Shown in pieces: positions 40,590-50,689 of a stretch of DNA of 64,000 nucleotides (position 1 is the first letter of the stretch; every line of letters starts with the position of its first letter). The notes under the pieces are model-generated. The model was not told the DNA's origin. It searched no databases and saw nothing but the letters and a program-made list of their open reading frames with translations. The stretch is from Candidatus Fukatsuia symbiotica (GTDB taxonomy: Bacteria > Pseudomonadota > Gammaproteobacteria > Enterobacterales > Enterobacteriaceae). The translations under genes and the position numbers were made by a program. The DNA lies in assembly GCF_003122425.1 (NCBI RefSeq), contig NZ_CP021659.1, forward strand, positions 124,001 through 188,000, read 5' to 3'.

Positions 40590-40934
40590 CTAGTGAGTTA
40601 GCCGTTGCCAAATGAGTGGATTCGTCCTGACACTATTTTTATCCCGTGTGCACTGTAGTGATATACCACCTGGTATTTGTAATATTGCGCCTTCGGTATA
40701 ACTTTGATTTTGATAGACACAGCAACGAATACAAGGATTACTATTGTTGCTATTAGTTGTCACCGGGTTTTTCAAAAGTTCGGCAGGCAACGGGACCACG
40801 AGGTTAACGTTGTTACCTTCAACCGCAGAAGCTACTGAGGAGAACAACAGAGTGCATACAATAAAGCATAACAATGCCACTTTTTTTATCATCAATTTTT
40901 TTATTGTGCCTTCTATTGACAATGCTTTCATCAT
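40590..40934 (-). CDS. ynjH: DUF1496 exported protein YnjH
   Basis: A 114-residue small exported protein. A hydrophobic signal segment (VALLCFIVCTLLFSSVASA) is followed by a short low-complexity spacer (TTNSNNSN) and the DUF1496 core CCVYQNQSYTEGA, SLQCTRD, TNPLIWQRL, as in E. coli YnjH. GAGGAA lies about 9 bases before the first ATG, which adjoins the topB stop. A later Met (40892) would give a more compact signal peptide but has no ribosome binding site. Its function is unknown. Confidence 0.8.
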   Translation of the reverse strand: MMKALSIEGTIKKLMIKKVALLCFIVCTLLFSSVASAVEGNNVNLVVPLPAELLKNPVTTNSNNSNPCIRCCVYQNQSYTEGAILQIPGGISLQCTRDKNSVRTNPLIWQRLTH

Positions 40935-42857
40935 CTATTTCTTCCTCAGTTTGGTAGACTGGCGTTTCTTCTCTTTCTTAATAGCCGTTACTGGGATGTC
41001 AGGTAATCCATTAAATACCGGAGATGAACTCTTTTGTTGTGCTTGATAGATTAAACTTTGTAATGTGGCTATTAAAGGTTGCATAAAATTTTGATAGCAA
41101 CAACTTTTTTCGCTTATCTGTGTTAGTGTTGCTTCCCAGCGTGCTGTCATATCAGCACCGGTCGCGATAGCAGGCAATGCATGAACTAACGCCCTACCAG
41201 TAAGGCTGGAATGAATGTAACGGCCTTTTTTAAATAAAAAAGTACGTTTGAAAAGTAACTCAATAATACCTGCCCGGGTTGCTTCAGTACCTAAACCGTC
41301 GGTAGCACGCAATACTTTTTTCAATTCTTTATCCTGTACAAAGCGTGCAATCCCAGTCATAGCCGAAAGTAAACTTGCATCAGTAAAGGGGCGTGGAGGC
41401 TGTGTTTGCCGTTCGACTAATTCTCCTTTTTCACAGAGTAATTCATCCCCTTTTTTGACAACCGGTAGTGGTGTGCCTTCGTCTTCTTCGTTGCGTTCTT
41501 TGTTACCGAGTAATGTTCGCCAACCTGCAGCAATAAGGAAACGTGCTTTTGCTATAAATTTACCTCCCGCGATCTCCAGTTCAATGACACATTTGCGAAA
41601 TTGCGCATCTGGGCAAAATTGCATCAGATATTGCCTTGCTACCAGGCCATAAACTTTGCTTTCATCTGGAGTCAGATTAATTTTGCGGGCAAGTGAAGTT
41701 GGGATAATAGCATGATGTGCGTCCACTTTTTTATCATCCCAGCAACGGTTACGGCGCTCGTCATCGATCACTGATAGTGGCAGCAGAGTGGGTTGATGGT
41801 GCTTGATAGCATTGAATACCGCATGGCGTTCAGCAAAGTGCTCTTTGGGCAAATAGCGGCAATCCGAGCGAGGATAAGTAATTAATTTGTGGGTTTCATA
41901 CAAACGCTGACAAATATCGAGCACTTGTTGCGCACTTAAAGTGAAACGCTTGGCAGCTTCTATCTGCAATGTCGATAAAGAAAAGGGCAGTGGTGCGGTT
42001 TCTAATTCTTTTTTATCACTGTATGAAGTAACCCATGCTGGCTGCCCGGTAATGCGATTAATGACATGTTCCGCCAATGACTTATGTAATAACCGCCCTT
42101 CTTCATCCTGATAGCTTTCACAGGCATCACTAGGCTGCCAGAAGGCAACGAAACGTTCTTGTGCGAGAGTGATGATATGCGCTTTGACTTCAAAAAAGTC
42201 TTTTGCGACAAAATTTTCAATCTCTTCATCACGACGCACTACCAATCCTAATACTGGGGTTTGTACCCTTCCAACTGACAGTACACGATCATACCCAGCA
42301 CTACGACCAAGAAGGGTATAGGCACGAGTCATATTAATGCCATATAACCAATCCGCTCGTGATCGTGCCAATGCGGATACACAGAGCGGGATAAACTCAT
42401 GGTTATAACGTAATTGTTTTACCGCCCGTTCAACTGCCGATGGGTTGAGATCATTGATCAGGCAACGACGGACATTCTGCCGCATTGAAGGTGTCAATGC
42501 TAAATAATTGAGTACTTCGTCTACCAGCAATTGTCCTTCACGATCCGGATCACCGGCATGAACCACATCATCAGCTTGCTGTAATAACTTTTTAATCACA
42601 TTGAGCTGTTTACTTACCTCTGGTCGCGGCCGCAGTTGCCATTTTTCAGGAATAATAGGTAAATCAGACAATAACCAGCGGACATAACGACTATGATAGG
42701 CATCCGGTGGTGCTTGCTCTAATAAATGCCCGATACACCAAGTCACCATATGATGATCACCACAGGCGATAAAACCGTCACCACGTTTATGCGGTTTGGG
42801 TAATATATCAGCAATAGCACGCGCTAAACTGGGTTTTTCGGCAATAAAAAGCTGCAT
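40935..42857 (-). CDS. topB: DNA topoisomerase III
   Basis: A 640-residue type IA topoisomerase that decatenates DNA, especially replication intermediates. Toprim domain (residues 1-150) with acidic motif [10 protein letters not shown] at 100-109, catalytic Y328 in [12 protein letters not shown], and the decatenation-loop region. The start at 42857 ([10 protein letters not shown]) is the family N-terminus; an 8-residue extension to 42881 is not. It is slightly shorter than E. coli TopB (653). It is adjacent to ynjH downstream; selD and ydjA, normally between topB and sppA, are absent. Confidence 0.95.
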   Translation of the reverse strand: MQLFIAEKPSLARAIADILPKPHKRGDGFIACGDHHMVTWCIGHLLEQAPPDAYHSRYVRWLLSDLPIIPEKWQLRPRPEVSKQLNVIKKLLQQADDVVHAGDPDREGQLLVDEVLNYLALTPSMRQNVRRCLINDLNPSAVERAVKQLRYNHEFIPLCVSALARSRADWLYGINMTRAYTLLGRSAGYDRVLSVGRVQTPVLGLVVRRDEEIENFVAKDFFEVKAHIITLAQERFVAFWQPSDACESYQDEEGRLLHKSLAEHVINRITGQPAWVTSYSDKKELETAPLPFSLSTLQIEAAKRFTLSAQQVLDICQRLYETHKLITYPRSDCRYLPKEHFAERHAVFNAIKHHQPTLLPLSVIDDERRNRCWDDKKVDAHHAIIPTSLARKINLTPDESKVYGLVARQYLMQFCPDAQFRKCVIELEIAGGKFIAKARFLIAAGWRTLLGNKERNEEDEGTPLPVVKKGDELLCEKGELVERQTQPPRPFTDASLLSAMTGIARFVQDKELKKVLRATDGLGTEATRAGIIELLFKRTFLFKKGRYIHSSLTGRALVHALPAIATGADMTARWEATLTQISEKSCCYQNFMQPLIATLQSLIYQAQQKSSSPVFNGLPDIPVTAIKKEKKRQSTKLRKK

Positions 42858-43073
42858 TATCCACCCTAAAAGATTGCACAAAATTTAAAAATGAGTAGTG
42901 GATCCTGATCAATTTTTCTGATAGCAATTTTCATTTTAAGCTAAAAATAACATATATTGCCGGTTTGGTGTCAATAATTGCTAATTAACAGAGTTGGCAA
43001 GATAATTAAGGCTGACATTTATTTTAGGGATGATTAGGATGTGACTACCTGTTAAATTTGTATTGGAGACTAC

Positions 43074-44903
43074 ATGCGCATTTTGTGGCGATTTATTGCC
43101 GGTACTGTCCGGCGTACGTGGCGTTTGCTCAATTTTGTCAGAGAATTTTTCCTTAATTTGTTTTTTATTCTGTTGATTTTAATTGGTATTGGCCTTTATT
43201 TTCAGTTTCAAAATAAACCCGCGGATCCTGCCAAGGGCGCGTTATTAGTTGATTTAAGTGGTGTTGTTGTCGACAAACCGATCGTGAATGATAAATTACG
43301 AGAATGGGGTCGTGAGCTGCTGGGATCTTCCAGTACCCGTTTACAGGAAAACTCTTTGTTTGAGGTAGTAGAAAACATCCGCCAAGCTAAGGCTGATGAC
43401 AATATTACCGGTATCGTGCTGTCGTTAAATAACTTTGTCGGTGCAGACCAACCGTCATTACAATACATGGGTAATGCGTTACGCGAGTTTCGTGACAGCG
43501 GTAAACCGATTTACGCCATTGGTGATAGTTACAATCAGATTCAGTATTATCTGGCCAGTTTTGCCAACAAAATTTATCTATCGCCACAGGGCTCGGTTGA
43601 ACTTCAAGGTTTTTCCAGTAATACCCTCTACTATAAATCGTTGTTAGATAAGCTAAAAATTACGACCCATGTCTTCCGTGTGGGTAGTTATAAGTCTGCG
43701 GTTGAGCCAATGATCCGTGATGACATGTCTCCGGAAGCACGAGAGGCGAACAGTCGTTGGATAGAAGGGTTATGGCAAAATTACCTGACAGAGGTAGCTT
43801 CTAATCGAAATCTCAGTAAAGAGCAGCTGTTCCCAAATGCGGCTACCGATATTGTGAGCCGATTGCAGGCCGTTGGTGGCAATTTAGCTCAGTATGCATT
43901 GGATCATAAACTTGTCGATCGATTGGCTTCTCGTTCCGCTATAGAAGCCGAATTGACTGACATTTTTGGTTGGGATAAACAAAATAACGATTTTAACTTT
44001 ATCAGCATCTACAACTATCAAACAAAAGAAAAACCACAGCAAGATAGCCAAATAGCGGTCATTCTGATCAATGGTGCTATTGTCGATGGCTTGCAGACGC
44101 CAGGTAGCGTCGGTGGAGATACTGCCGCCGCACAAATCCGCCAGGCACGCCTAGATCCTAAAATTGAAGCCGTTATCTTGCGAGTAAATAGCCCGGGTGG
44201 CAGTGTTAACGCCTCTGAAGTGATACGTTCAGAATTAGTGGCGCTCCGTGCCGCAGGTAAACCACTGGTAGTTTCTATGGGCGGAATGGCCGCATCAGGG
44301 GGCTATTGGATTTCTACTCCTGCTAATTATATTATCGCTAATCCAAGTACTCTCACTGGTTCTATCGGTATTTTCGGTGTGATCAATACCGTTGATAAAT
44401 CACTCGAGAGTATTGGTGTACATACCGATGGAGTAACAACTTCACCGCTGGCGGATGTTGCCACGACCAAGGCACTTCCCTCTGAGTTTAGCCAGATGAT
44501 GCAAATCAATATCGAGCATGGCTACCAAACTTTTATTAATTTGGTTGCTACTGCCCGTCACAAAACACCTGAGCAAGTCGATCAGATTGCTCAGGGGCGT
44601 GTATGGATGGGATCAGATGCTAAAAATAACGATCTGGTCGATCAATTGGGCAATTTTGATGATGCGGTGAAAAAAGCGGCTGAGTTGGCGAAGCTTGATA
44701 ACTATGAATTGCAATGGTTTGTTGATCAGCCTAGCCTGAGTGATATGATTTTGAGCCAAATTGGCGTTTCAGTACAGGCAATGCTACCTGCTCCGTTGTC
44801 TGCTGTGGCGACCGTGGTGAAGGACCAAACGGATTCGTTCAATCAATTTAATGATCCGCAAAACCGTTATGTATTGTGTTTAACTTGCGGCGATATTCGC
44901 TGA
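43074..44903 (+). CDS. sppA: Signal peptide peptidase SppA (protease IV)
   Basis: A 609-residue inner-membrane-anchored periplasmic protease that digests cleaved signal peptides. An N-terminal membrane segment (residues about 27-45) precedes two S49 domains. The catalytic lysine is K207 (VGSYKSAVEP) in the first domain, and the serine S408 (GMAASGGYW) in the second; the SPGGS region near 373 is intact. GGAG lies about 7 bases before the ATG. The gene is convergent with yeaC. Confidence 0.95.
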   Translation: MRILWRFIAGTVRRTWRLLNFVREFFLNLFFILLILIGIGLYFQFQNKPADPAKGALLVDLSGVVVDKPIVNDKLREWGRELLGSSSTRLQENSLFEVVENIRQAKADDNITGIVLSLNNFVGADQPSLQYMGNALREFRDSGKPIYAIGDSYNQIQYYLASFANKIYLSPQGSVELQGFSSNTLYYKSLLDKLKITTHVFRVGSYKSAVEPMIRDDMSPEAREANSRWIEGLWQNYLTEVASNRNLSKEQLFPNAATDIVSRLQAVGGNLAQYALDHKLVDRLASRSAIEAELTDIFGWDKQNNDFNFISIYNYQTKEKPQQDSQIAVILINGAIVDGLQTPGSVGGDTAAAQIRQARLDPKIEAVILRVNSPGGSVNASEVIRSELVALRAAGKPLVVSMGGMAASGGYWISTPANYIIANPSTLTGSIGIFGVINTVDKSLESIGVHTDGVTTSPLADVATTKALPSEFSQMMQINIEHGYQTFINLVATARHKTPEQVDQIAQGRVWMGSDAKNNDLVDQLGNFDDAVKKAAELAKLDNYELQWFVDQPSLSDMILSQIGVSVQAMLPAPLSAVATVVKDQTDSFNQFNDPQNRYVLCLTCGDIR

Positions 44904-44926
44904 TAAGCCCTTGATTTCTTGTATCT

Positions 44927-44949
44927 AGCCCGGCAGTAGTCGGGCTTTA
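44927..44949 (+). terminator. Hairpin terminator after sppA
   Basis: Stem AGCCCG / CGGGCT with an 8-base loop, followed by TTTA, 23 bp after the sppA stop. The short T-run makes this a moderate call. Confidence 0.5.
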
Positions 44950-44952
44950 GAT

Positions 44953-45225
44953 CTATTGTGGTTTCAATTTAATCAGCATTGGATGAGTAAACTGCTGTTG
45001 TAATTCCTGTTTGCTTTTTATCACCATCTGACCGTCAGTACCGATACTCATATGTTGAGCTTCATGGTTGTAGCGTGCTTGCCACAGCATAATCATTTGC
45101 AAACTGTTCTCTTTCTGTGTTGATGTCAGCACATTCCCATCTGACCATTTGCCCAACTCCACCGCCTGTAGTAGACGTTGGTAAATTTCAGGGGTGATAC
45201 TGGCAATTAAATCATCAAGTTCCAT
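44953..45225 (-). CDS. yeaC: DUF1315 protein YeaC
   Basis: A 90-residue protein matching E. coli YeaC: MELDDLIASITPEIYQRLL, AVELGKWSDG, QKENSLQMIMLWQARYN and QHMSIGTDGQMVIKSK. The function is unknown. It sits convergent to sppA and upstream of a family B repeat, near gapA as in relatives. Confidence 0.88.
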   Translation of the reverse strand: MELDDLIASITPEIYQRLLQAVELGKWSDGNVLTSTQKENSLQMIMLWQARYNHEAQHMSIGTDGQMVIKSKQELQQQFTHPMLIKLKPQ

Positions 45226-45273
45226 CAGACATCCTTAGTAAAACATATATCAAGCTAAATCGATTCTTTCTCT

Positions 45274-45442
45274 AGAACCTATTCGAAATCTCTTATACTC
45301 GCCGTGTTTTGGTCAAGTAATTCGTCAAAAATAGGCTCAAAATACTCATTTACCTCCTTTTTGTTGTATAAAGAGTAACTGCGTTTTTTCGCCCGTTTTT
45401 TCCTTGTCTGAGTGTCGCTTAAGAAGATTTAGAATAGGTTCT
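45274..45442. repeat. Family B inverted-repeat element, copy 2
   Basis: A 169-bp element starting AGAACCTATTCGAAATCT and ending AGATTTAGAATAGGTTCT, complementary ends. It is longer than copy 1 because of an extra CAAGTAATTCGTCAAAAAT stretch shared with copy 3. It lies between yeaC and gapA. Confidence 0.8.
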
Positions 45443-45547
45443 AAGTGAACACCGGAATACAGGGCGTCATGATAACGAAAAATTCGTCATAATTCATAAC
45501 TCCCTGTGTCTGATTTTAATTTATAACGCGTATTGACACGATTCCAC

Positions 45548-46628
<1,081 letters not shown>

Positions 46629-46653
46629 TGAATCTTTATTCCGATCTGACTTG

Positions 46654-46677
46654 AAAACCACCTACGGGTGGTTTTTT
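46654..46677. terminator. Terminator between gapA and dadX
   Basis: AAAACCACC / GGTGGTTTT stem with a TACG-type loop followed by TTTTTT on the plus strand and preceded by AAAA, so it can serve both convergent genes. Confidence 0.85.
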
Positions 46678-46679
46678 CA

Positions 46680-47756
46680 TCAATCAAGATGTGATACGAC
46701 AGGGACTCTTGCTGCTAACGCACACATGAGTTCATAGCCGATGGTGTTTGCCGCTGCCGCAACCTCATCAATCGATAGATTTTCTCCCCATAACTCTACC
46801 TTGCTATTAATCCCTGCTTGAGGGCAAGGCGTTAAGTCTACGGCTAACATATCCATGGATACCGCCCCTATAGTATGGGTTAAAATACCATCGACGATGA
46901 TAGGTGTGCCCTGGGGCGCATGGCGAGGATAACCATCGGCATAACCGCAAGCCACGATACCAATACGCATGGCAGTTTTGGTATGGTAACAGTTACCATA
47001 ACCAACATCGGCACCGGCTTCCAGGGTCTGCACAGCCAATAACTTTGAATGTAAGCTCATTACAGGGCGTAATCCTGTATCCTTAAGAGTGGTAACATGA
47101 CCGTTGGGTGAGGCACCGTAGAGAATAATCCCTGGGCGTACCCAATCATAATGTGTCGATGGATGCCATAAAATAGCAGCAGAATTTGCTAAACTACGTT
47201 CAACAAGAATACCCTTACAACTTTCCTCGATAAAGGTGTACTGATCTTGTATACCCACGGTGTTATCAGCATTAGCAAAGTGGCTCATCAGCGTTATCTT
47301 GCTAATATTATTGCTCGCTTTCGCTTCTTGCCAAATTTTATACATAGCTTCGCCGGAAAAGCCTAAGCGATTCATCCCACTGTTTAATTTCAAATAAATA
47401 TCCAATGGTGTTTCCAACTTTGCCTTTTTTAGCGTGGCTAATTGCCAAGCGTTATGCACTGTTGTGGTCAGACGATACCGATCCAACAACGGCAAATCCG
47501 ATGCTTCAAAAAATCCCTCCAGCAATAAAATCGGCTTTTGCCAGCCTTGTTCACGCAGAAAAATAGCGTCATTCAGATCTAACAGGGCAAAACCATCAGT
47601 CGTGGCCAAACTTTGCCAAACACGAGCTAGACCATGTCCATAAGCATTGGCTTTTATTACTGACCATATTTTAGCCTTTGGCGCATAATGTCGTACCACC
47701 TTCAGATTGTTACTCAGAGCAGAAAGGTTCAAAATGGCAGATATTGGACGTGGCAC
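46680..47756 (-). CDS. dadX: Alanine racemase (DadX type)
   Basis: A 358-residue PLP enzyme interconverting L- and D-alanine for peptidoglycan. PLP lysine K35 is in VIKANAYGHG and the catalytic tyrosine Y253 is in DVGYGNCY. It follows E. coli DadX (SGMNRLGF, RRSLxNSAA-like, HYDWVRPGIILYGASP, SMDMLAVDLTPCPQAGI) more than Alr. In E. coli dadX pairs with dadA, which is not present here. If no other alr remains, this gene would be essential. Confidence 0.93.
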   Translation of the reverse strand: MPRPISAILNLSALSNNLKVVRHYAPKAKIWSVIKANAYGHGLARVWQSLATTDGFALLDLNDAIFLREQGWQKPILLLEGFFEASDLPLLDRYRLTTTVHNAWQLATLKKAKLETPLDIYLKLNSGMNRLGFSGEAMYKIWQEAKASNNISKITLMSHFANADNTVGIQDQYTFIEESCKGILVERSLANSAAILWHPSTHYDWVRPGIILYGASPNGHVTTLKDTGLRPVMSLHSKLLAVQTLEAGADVGYGNCYHTKTAMRIGIVACGYADGYPRHAPQGTPIIVDGILTHTIGAVSMDMLAVDLTPCPQAGINSKVELWGENLSIDEVAAAANTIGYELMCALAARVPVVSHLD

Positions 47757-47834
47757 GATACTTCCTTAAATAAGAGATGATGTTAGAACCTGTTTAGATC
47801 GTCATGAGCGAAAAAGCACAACAGACTTTTTTTT

Positions 47835-48524
47835 TTACTGACATTGCATATCCTGCCAAATAGCTCTGCTGTTTTTATTGTAAATTCGTAGACAATCTAT
47901 GATTTGTTCGTGATTTTTTTCTTTACATAAAGCTGCTAATCGACAGTAAAAACTCGTAGCCAGTTTACGTGCTTCAGGATTCGAAAAATAATAACGCCCC
48001 ATCTTGCTATAAAGCCCTTTCAATCCATTTAGAATTAAACCATAAATGGGGTTACCTGAAGCGAAGGCCAACGCCCGGAAAATATTACAGTCTAGTGTAG
48101 TAAACGCTTCTGCGTGATCTTCCACGTTTTCAGCCGTTGCCAAAATTTCTTGCGCTTTATCTGGGTTTTTGCAAAATGCGGTACCTACGAAGAGAGAGGC
48201 GATGTTAGTGCGTACTGTCAGTAAGTGCTCGAGCAAGTGCGGTGTGCTATCGTTATCCAACCTTGCTAACGTTTCCAGAATATTTAAACTCGATGTTTCC
48301 CAAAAATTATTGACTTTTGTCGGTTTACCATGACGGATGGTTAACCAACCATCACGCGCCAAACGCTGCAAAACCTCCCGTAGCGTGGTGCGAGTAACAC
48401 CAATAAGCTCTGAAAGTTCCCGCTCCGCTGGCAGAAATGAATCCGGTGGAAAACGTTTTTTCCAAATACTTTCAATGAGATATTCTTCAGCGAAACCGGC
48501 AGGACTTTGCGCTTTTATGACCAT
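47835..48524 (-). CDS. fadR: Fatty acid metabolism regulator FadR
   Basis: A 229-residue GntR-family regulator that represses fatty-acid degradation and activates unsaturated fatty-acid synthesis, released by acyl-CoA. The winged HTH ([20 protein letters not shown], then [19 protein letters not shown]) is almost identical to E. coli. The C-terminal acyl-CoA domain is present ([20 protein letters not shown]), but the protein ends about ten residues early, after IWQDMQCQ. nhaB, usually next to fadR, is absent. Confidence 0.93.
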   Translation of the reverse strand: MVIKAQSPAGFAEEYLIESIWKKRFPPDSFLPAERELSELIGVTRTTLREVLQRLARDGWLTIRHGKPTKVNNFWETSSLNILETLARLDNDSTPHLLEHLLTVRTNIASLFVGTAFCKNPDKAQEILATAENVEDHAEAFTTLDCNIFRALAFASGNPIYGLILNGLKGLYSKMGRYYFSNPEARKLATSFYCRLAALCKEKNHEQIIDCLRIYNKNSRAIWQDMQCQ

Positions 48525-48589
48525 CTGCTATAACATTCCATAACGATATTTATCGGCGAATTGATGACACTCATCATACCAGATGAAAA

Positions 48590-48690
48590 TACGGTTTCAA
48601 AAGAGGTCTGTTAATTATTAGACTTCTTGTGAAACTGTAGTTCGTTATGTGAAGTCAAAGCGCCTGGCATGCAGTAATCGTAATACAAGG
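48590..48690. repeat. Family A repeat fragments between fadR and dsbB
   Basis: A right-end-like piece (GGTTTCAAAAGAGGTCT) is followed after a few bases by a left end (AGACTTCTTGTGAAACTGTA) with GTTCGTTATGTGAAGTCAAA, as in copy 1 at 7302. No complete element is present. Confidence 0.55.
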
Positions 48691-48784
48691 ATGATTATGA
48701 ATATCTGATGTTACCCAGCCTGCAAATTATGGATGAATTCGTTTACACTAGGAAGAAATAGCTCATTGCATGGAATATAAAGAT

Positions 48785-49315
48785 ATGTTGCAATTTTTCA
48801 ATCGTTGCTTTAAAGGGCGCAGTGCCTGGTTTTTAATCGGTCTGTCAGGGATAATTCTTGAACTCATCGCGCTTTATTTCCAACACATCATGTTGATGCA
48901 ACCCTGTGTGATGTGTATTTATGAACGTTGTGTGTTACTGGGAATTATTGTTGCATCATTAATAGGTGCTCTCTTTCCTAATTCACCACTACGCTATGTC
49001 GCTATTTTTTTGTGGCTATACAGTGCTGGCAAAGGTATTCAATTAACCTGGCAACATATCATGCAACAATTATTTCCATCCCCCTTTAGTCGCTGCGATT
49101 TTTTTGTTGATTTCCCCACATGGTTGCCACTAGACAAATGGTTGCCAAGTATATTTGTTGCCCAGGGTGATTGTTCACTGCAACAATGGCAATTTATGTC
49201 GTTTAGCATGCCGCAGTGGTTATTGGCGATTTTTTCTACTTATCTGTTGATCGGTATATTGGTTCTTATGAGTCAATGGATAAAACCGAAAAGACCTTAT
49301 CTTTTTAAACGCTAA
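48785..49315 (+). CDS. dsbB: Disulfide bond formation protein DsbB
   Basis: A 176-residue inner-membrane protein with four membrane segments that reoxidises DsbA and passes electrons to quinone. The two redox pairs are C41/C44 ([11 protein letters not shown]) and C104/C130, all present. The start at 48785 (MLQFFNRC) aligns with E. coli; a five-codon extension to 48770 is open. A clear terminator follows. Confidence 0.95.
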   Translation: MLQFFNRCFKGRSAWFLIGLSGIILELIALYFQHIMLMQPCVMCIYERCVLLGIIVASLIGALFPNSPLRYVAIFLWLYSAGKGIQLTWQHIMQQLFPSPFSRCDFFVDFPTWLPLDKWLPSIFVAQGDCSLQQWQFMSFSMPQWLLAIFSTYLLIGILVLMSQWIKPKRPYLFKR

Positions 49316-49340
49316 TTTTTATTGATCATCTTAACTGAAG

Positions 49341-49366
49341 TGGCACCGAAAAAGTGCCATTTTTTA
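49341..49366 (+). terminator. Rho-independent terminator of dsbB
   Basis: TGGCAC / GTGCCA stem with a CGAAAAA loop and a run of six T's, 25 bp after the dsbB stop. Confidence 0.8.
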
Positions 49367-49611
49367 TTCGTATCGTTAAATATATCTATCAATAAAAATA
49401 CAATCACATTCTCATTAAAAAATATATCTATTTCATTAGATATAGATGATTTATGTGTCATTAAGAGATTTACAGTGATAGTTTACTACCTGATCTGCAT
49501 TTGGCGGTGTACCCCATCGATATATTAAGTGATACTGTTATAGTGACACTTTAAAATTTTCAGGTAAAAGCAACATAGTTAAAAAATCTCATAAATCATG
49601 AAAGTTAATGA

Positions 49612-50058
49612 CTATCTGATTCTATCAAGTTTATTAATAATATGATCTTCCCAGTCAAATACTTCACTTTCATGTACGGCAATATTGCGTACCGAAATAC
49701 GTTCACCATGCATTGCGGTTTTCGATCCTGTTAACAACGGGTGCCACAGAGGCAAATCATGGCCTTCAGCGAGCGCACGGTAAGCACAGGTATGAGGAAG
49801 CCAGTTGAGTGTTGTCAAATTTTCACGCGTTAATTTAATGCAATTTTTTTCGTACTCAAAACGACGAGAATAGTGACGGCACTGACAAGTTTTGAGATTA
49901 AGCTGATTACAGGCCACATTAGTAAAGTAAATTTCGTCAGTGTTGGCATCGATAAGTTTATTTAAACAGCATTGACCGCATCCATCGCAAAGCGATTCCC
50001 ACTCTTCGTCTGACATTTCAGCCAAAGTTTTTTGTTGCCAAAAAGGAAGTTGTGACAT
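49612..50058 (-). CDS. ycgN: UPF0260 cysteine-cluster protein YcgN
   Basis: A 148-residue protein with the zinc/iron-binding cysteine-cluster family signature: [48 protein letters not shown] and HPLLTGSK. Function is unknown. The start at 50058 (MSQLPFWQ) fits the family; a short extension to 50076 is possible. It lies 30 bp downstream of the small secreted gene on the same strand. Confidence 0.9.
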   Translation of the reverse strand: MSQLPFWQQKTLAEMSDEEWESLCDGCGQCCLNKLIDANTDEIYFTNVACNQLNLKTCQCRHYSRRFEYEKNCIKLTRENLTTLNWLPHTCAYRALAEGHDLPLWHPLLTGSKTAMHGERISVRNIAVHESEVFDWEDHIINKLDRIR

Positions 50059-50088
50059 ATTCAGTATCCATTGCAATATGAGTTCAGG

Positions 50089-50478
50089 CTAAGTTAACAA
50101 CTGCTGAAGTATCGATACACAAAAACTTGTTTGGAATCTATTGTGTTCGCTAATAATAGTATCCACATACATCTTTCTCTTTACAGGAGTAATAATCCCG
50201 TTCTTTTTTCCCCTTTGAGCTTCTTGTCGTTCCAGTCTTTCTTCCTGTATCTTTTCTTCCATTATTCTAGCAGCTTCTTTCTTGGCATCTTCTTCTGCTG
50301 CTGCTTTTTTCTGTAATTCCTCAAGATCGTCTAACTGTTTTCTTTTTTCCAAATATTCAGGTGAAGGTTGGCTGTGCTCAGGCACAGGAGGGTGATAAGT
50401 AAAATCAGGGCTAGCAAGGCAAAAGGTAAAAGGCGCTGCACCGCTAACTAGCAATAGACCGAGAAATTTTCGTTTCAT
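50089..50478 (-). CDS. Hypothetical exported coiled-coil protein
   Basis: A 129-residue protein not recognised from sequence. A signal peptide (MKRKFLGLLLVSGAAPFTFC) is followed by a Pro-rich segment (YHPPVPEHSQPSPEYL) and a long charged helix from about residue 42 to 90 with Glu/Lys/Ala/Arg heptad-like patterning (EELQKKAAAEEDAKKEA, RLERQEAQRGKK). The C-terminal 30 residues look different and may have been added by loss of an earlier stop. GGAG lies before the ATG. It may form a unit with ycgN downstream. Confidence 0.65.
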   Translation of the reverse strand: MKRKFLGLLLVSGAAPFTFCLASPDFTYHPPVPEHSQPSPEYLEKRKQLDDLEELQKKAAAEEDAKKEAARIMEEKIQEERLERQEAQRGKKNGIITPVKRKMYVDTIISEHNRFQTSFCVSILQQLLT

Positions 50479-50689
50479 TATTAATCTCCGTGCATAACCT
50501 CAGTATCAGTAAAGGCAGTATCATATATCACAATGCTAAAACCTTCTACGGAGTCATTGATTCAGGGTTTTGCGTCCAGGTATTCAGAATTTTTTCTAAA
50601 AAACTGAAAATTTGTGGCTAATATAGAGGCCGTTAACCTTAAGGCTGTGTTAGCATGGTGAACCGGATTGTCTGACTTTTTTGGAATTA

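Noticed and set aside
49322-49528. 68-codon open frame after dsbB
   Set aside because: It begins across the dsbB terminator, has no recognisable features, and lies in AT-rich intergenic DNA.
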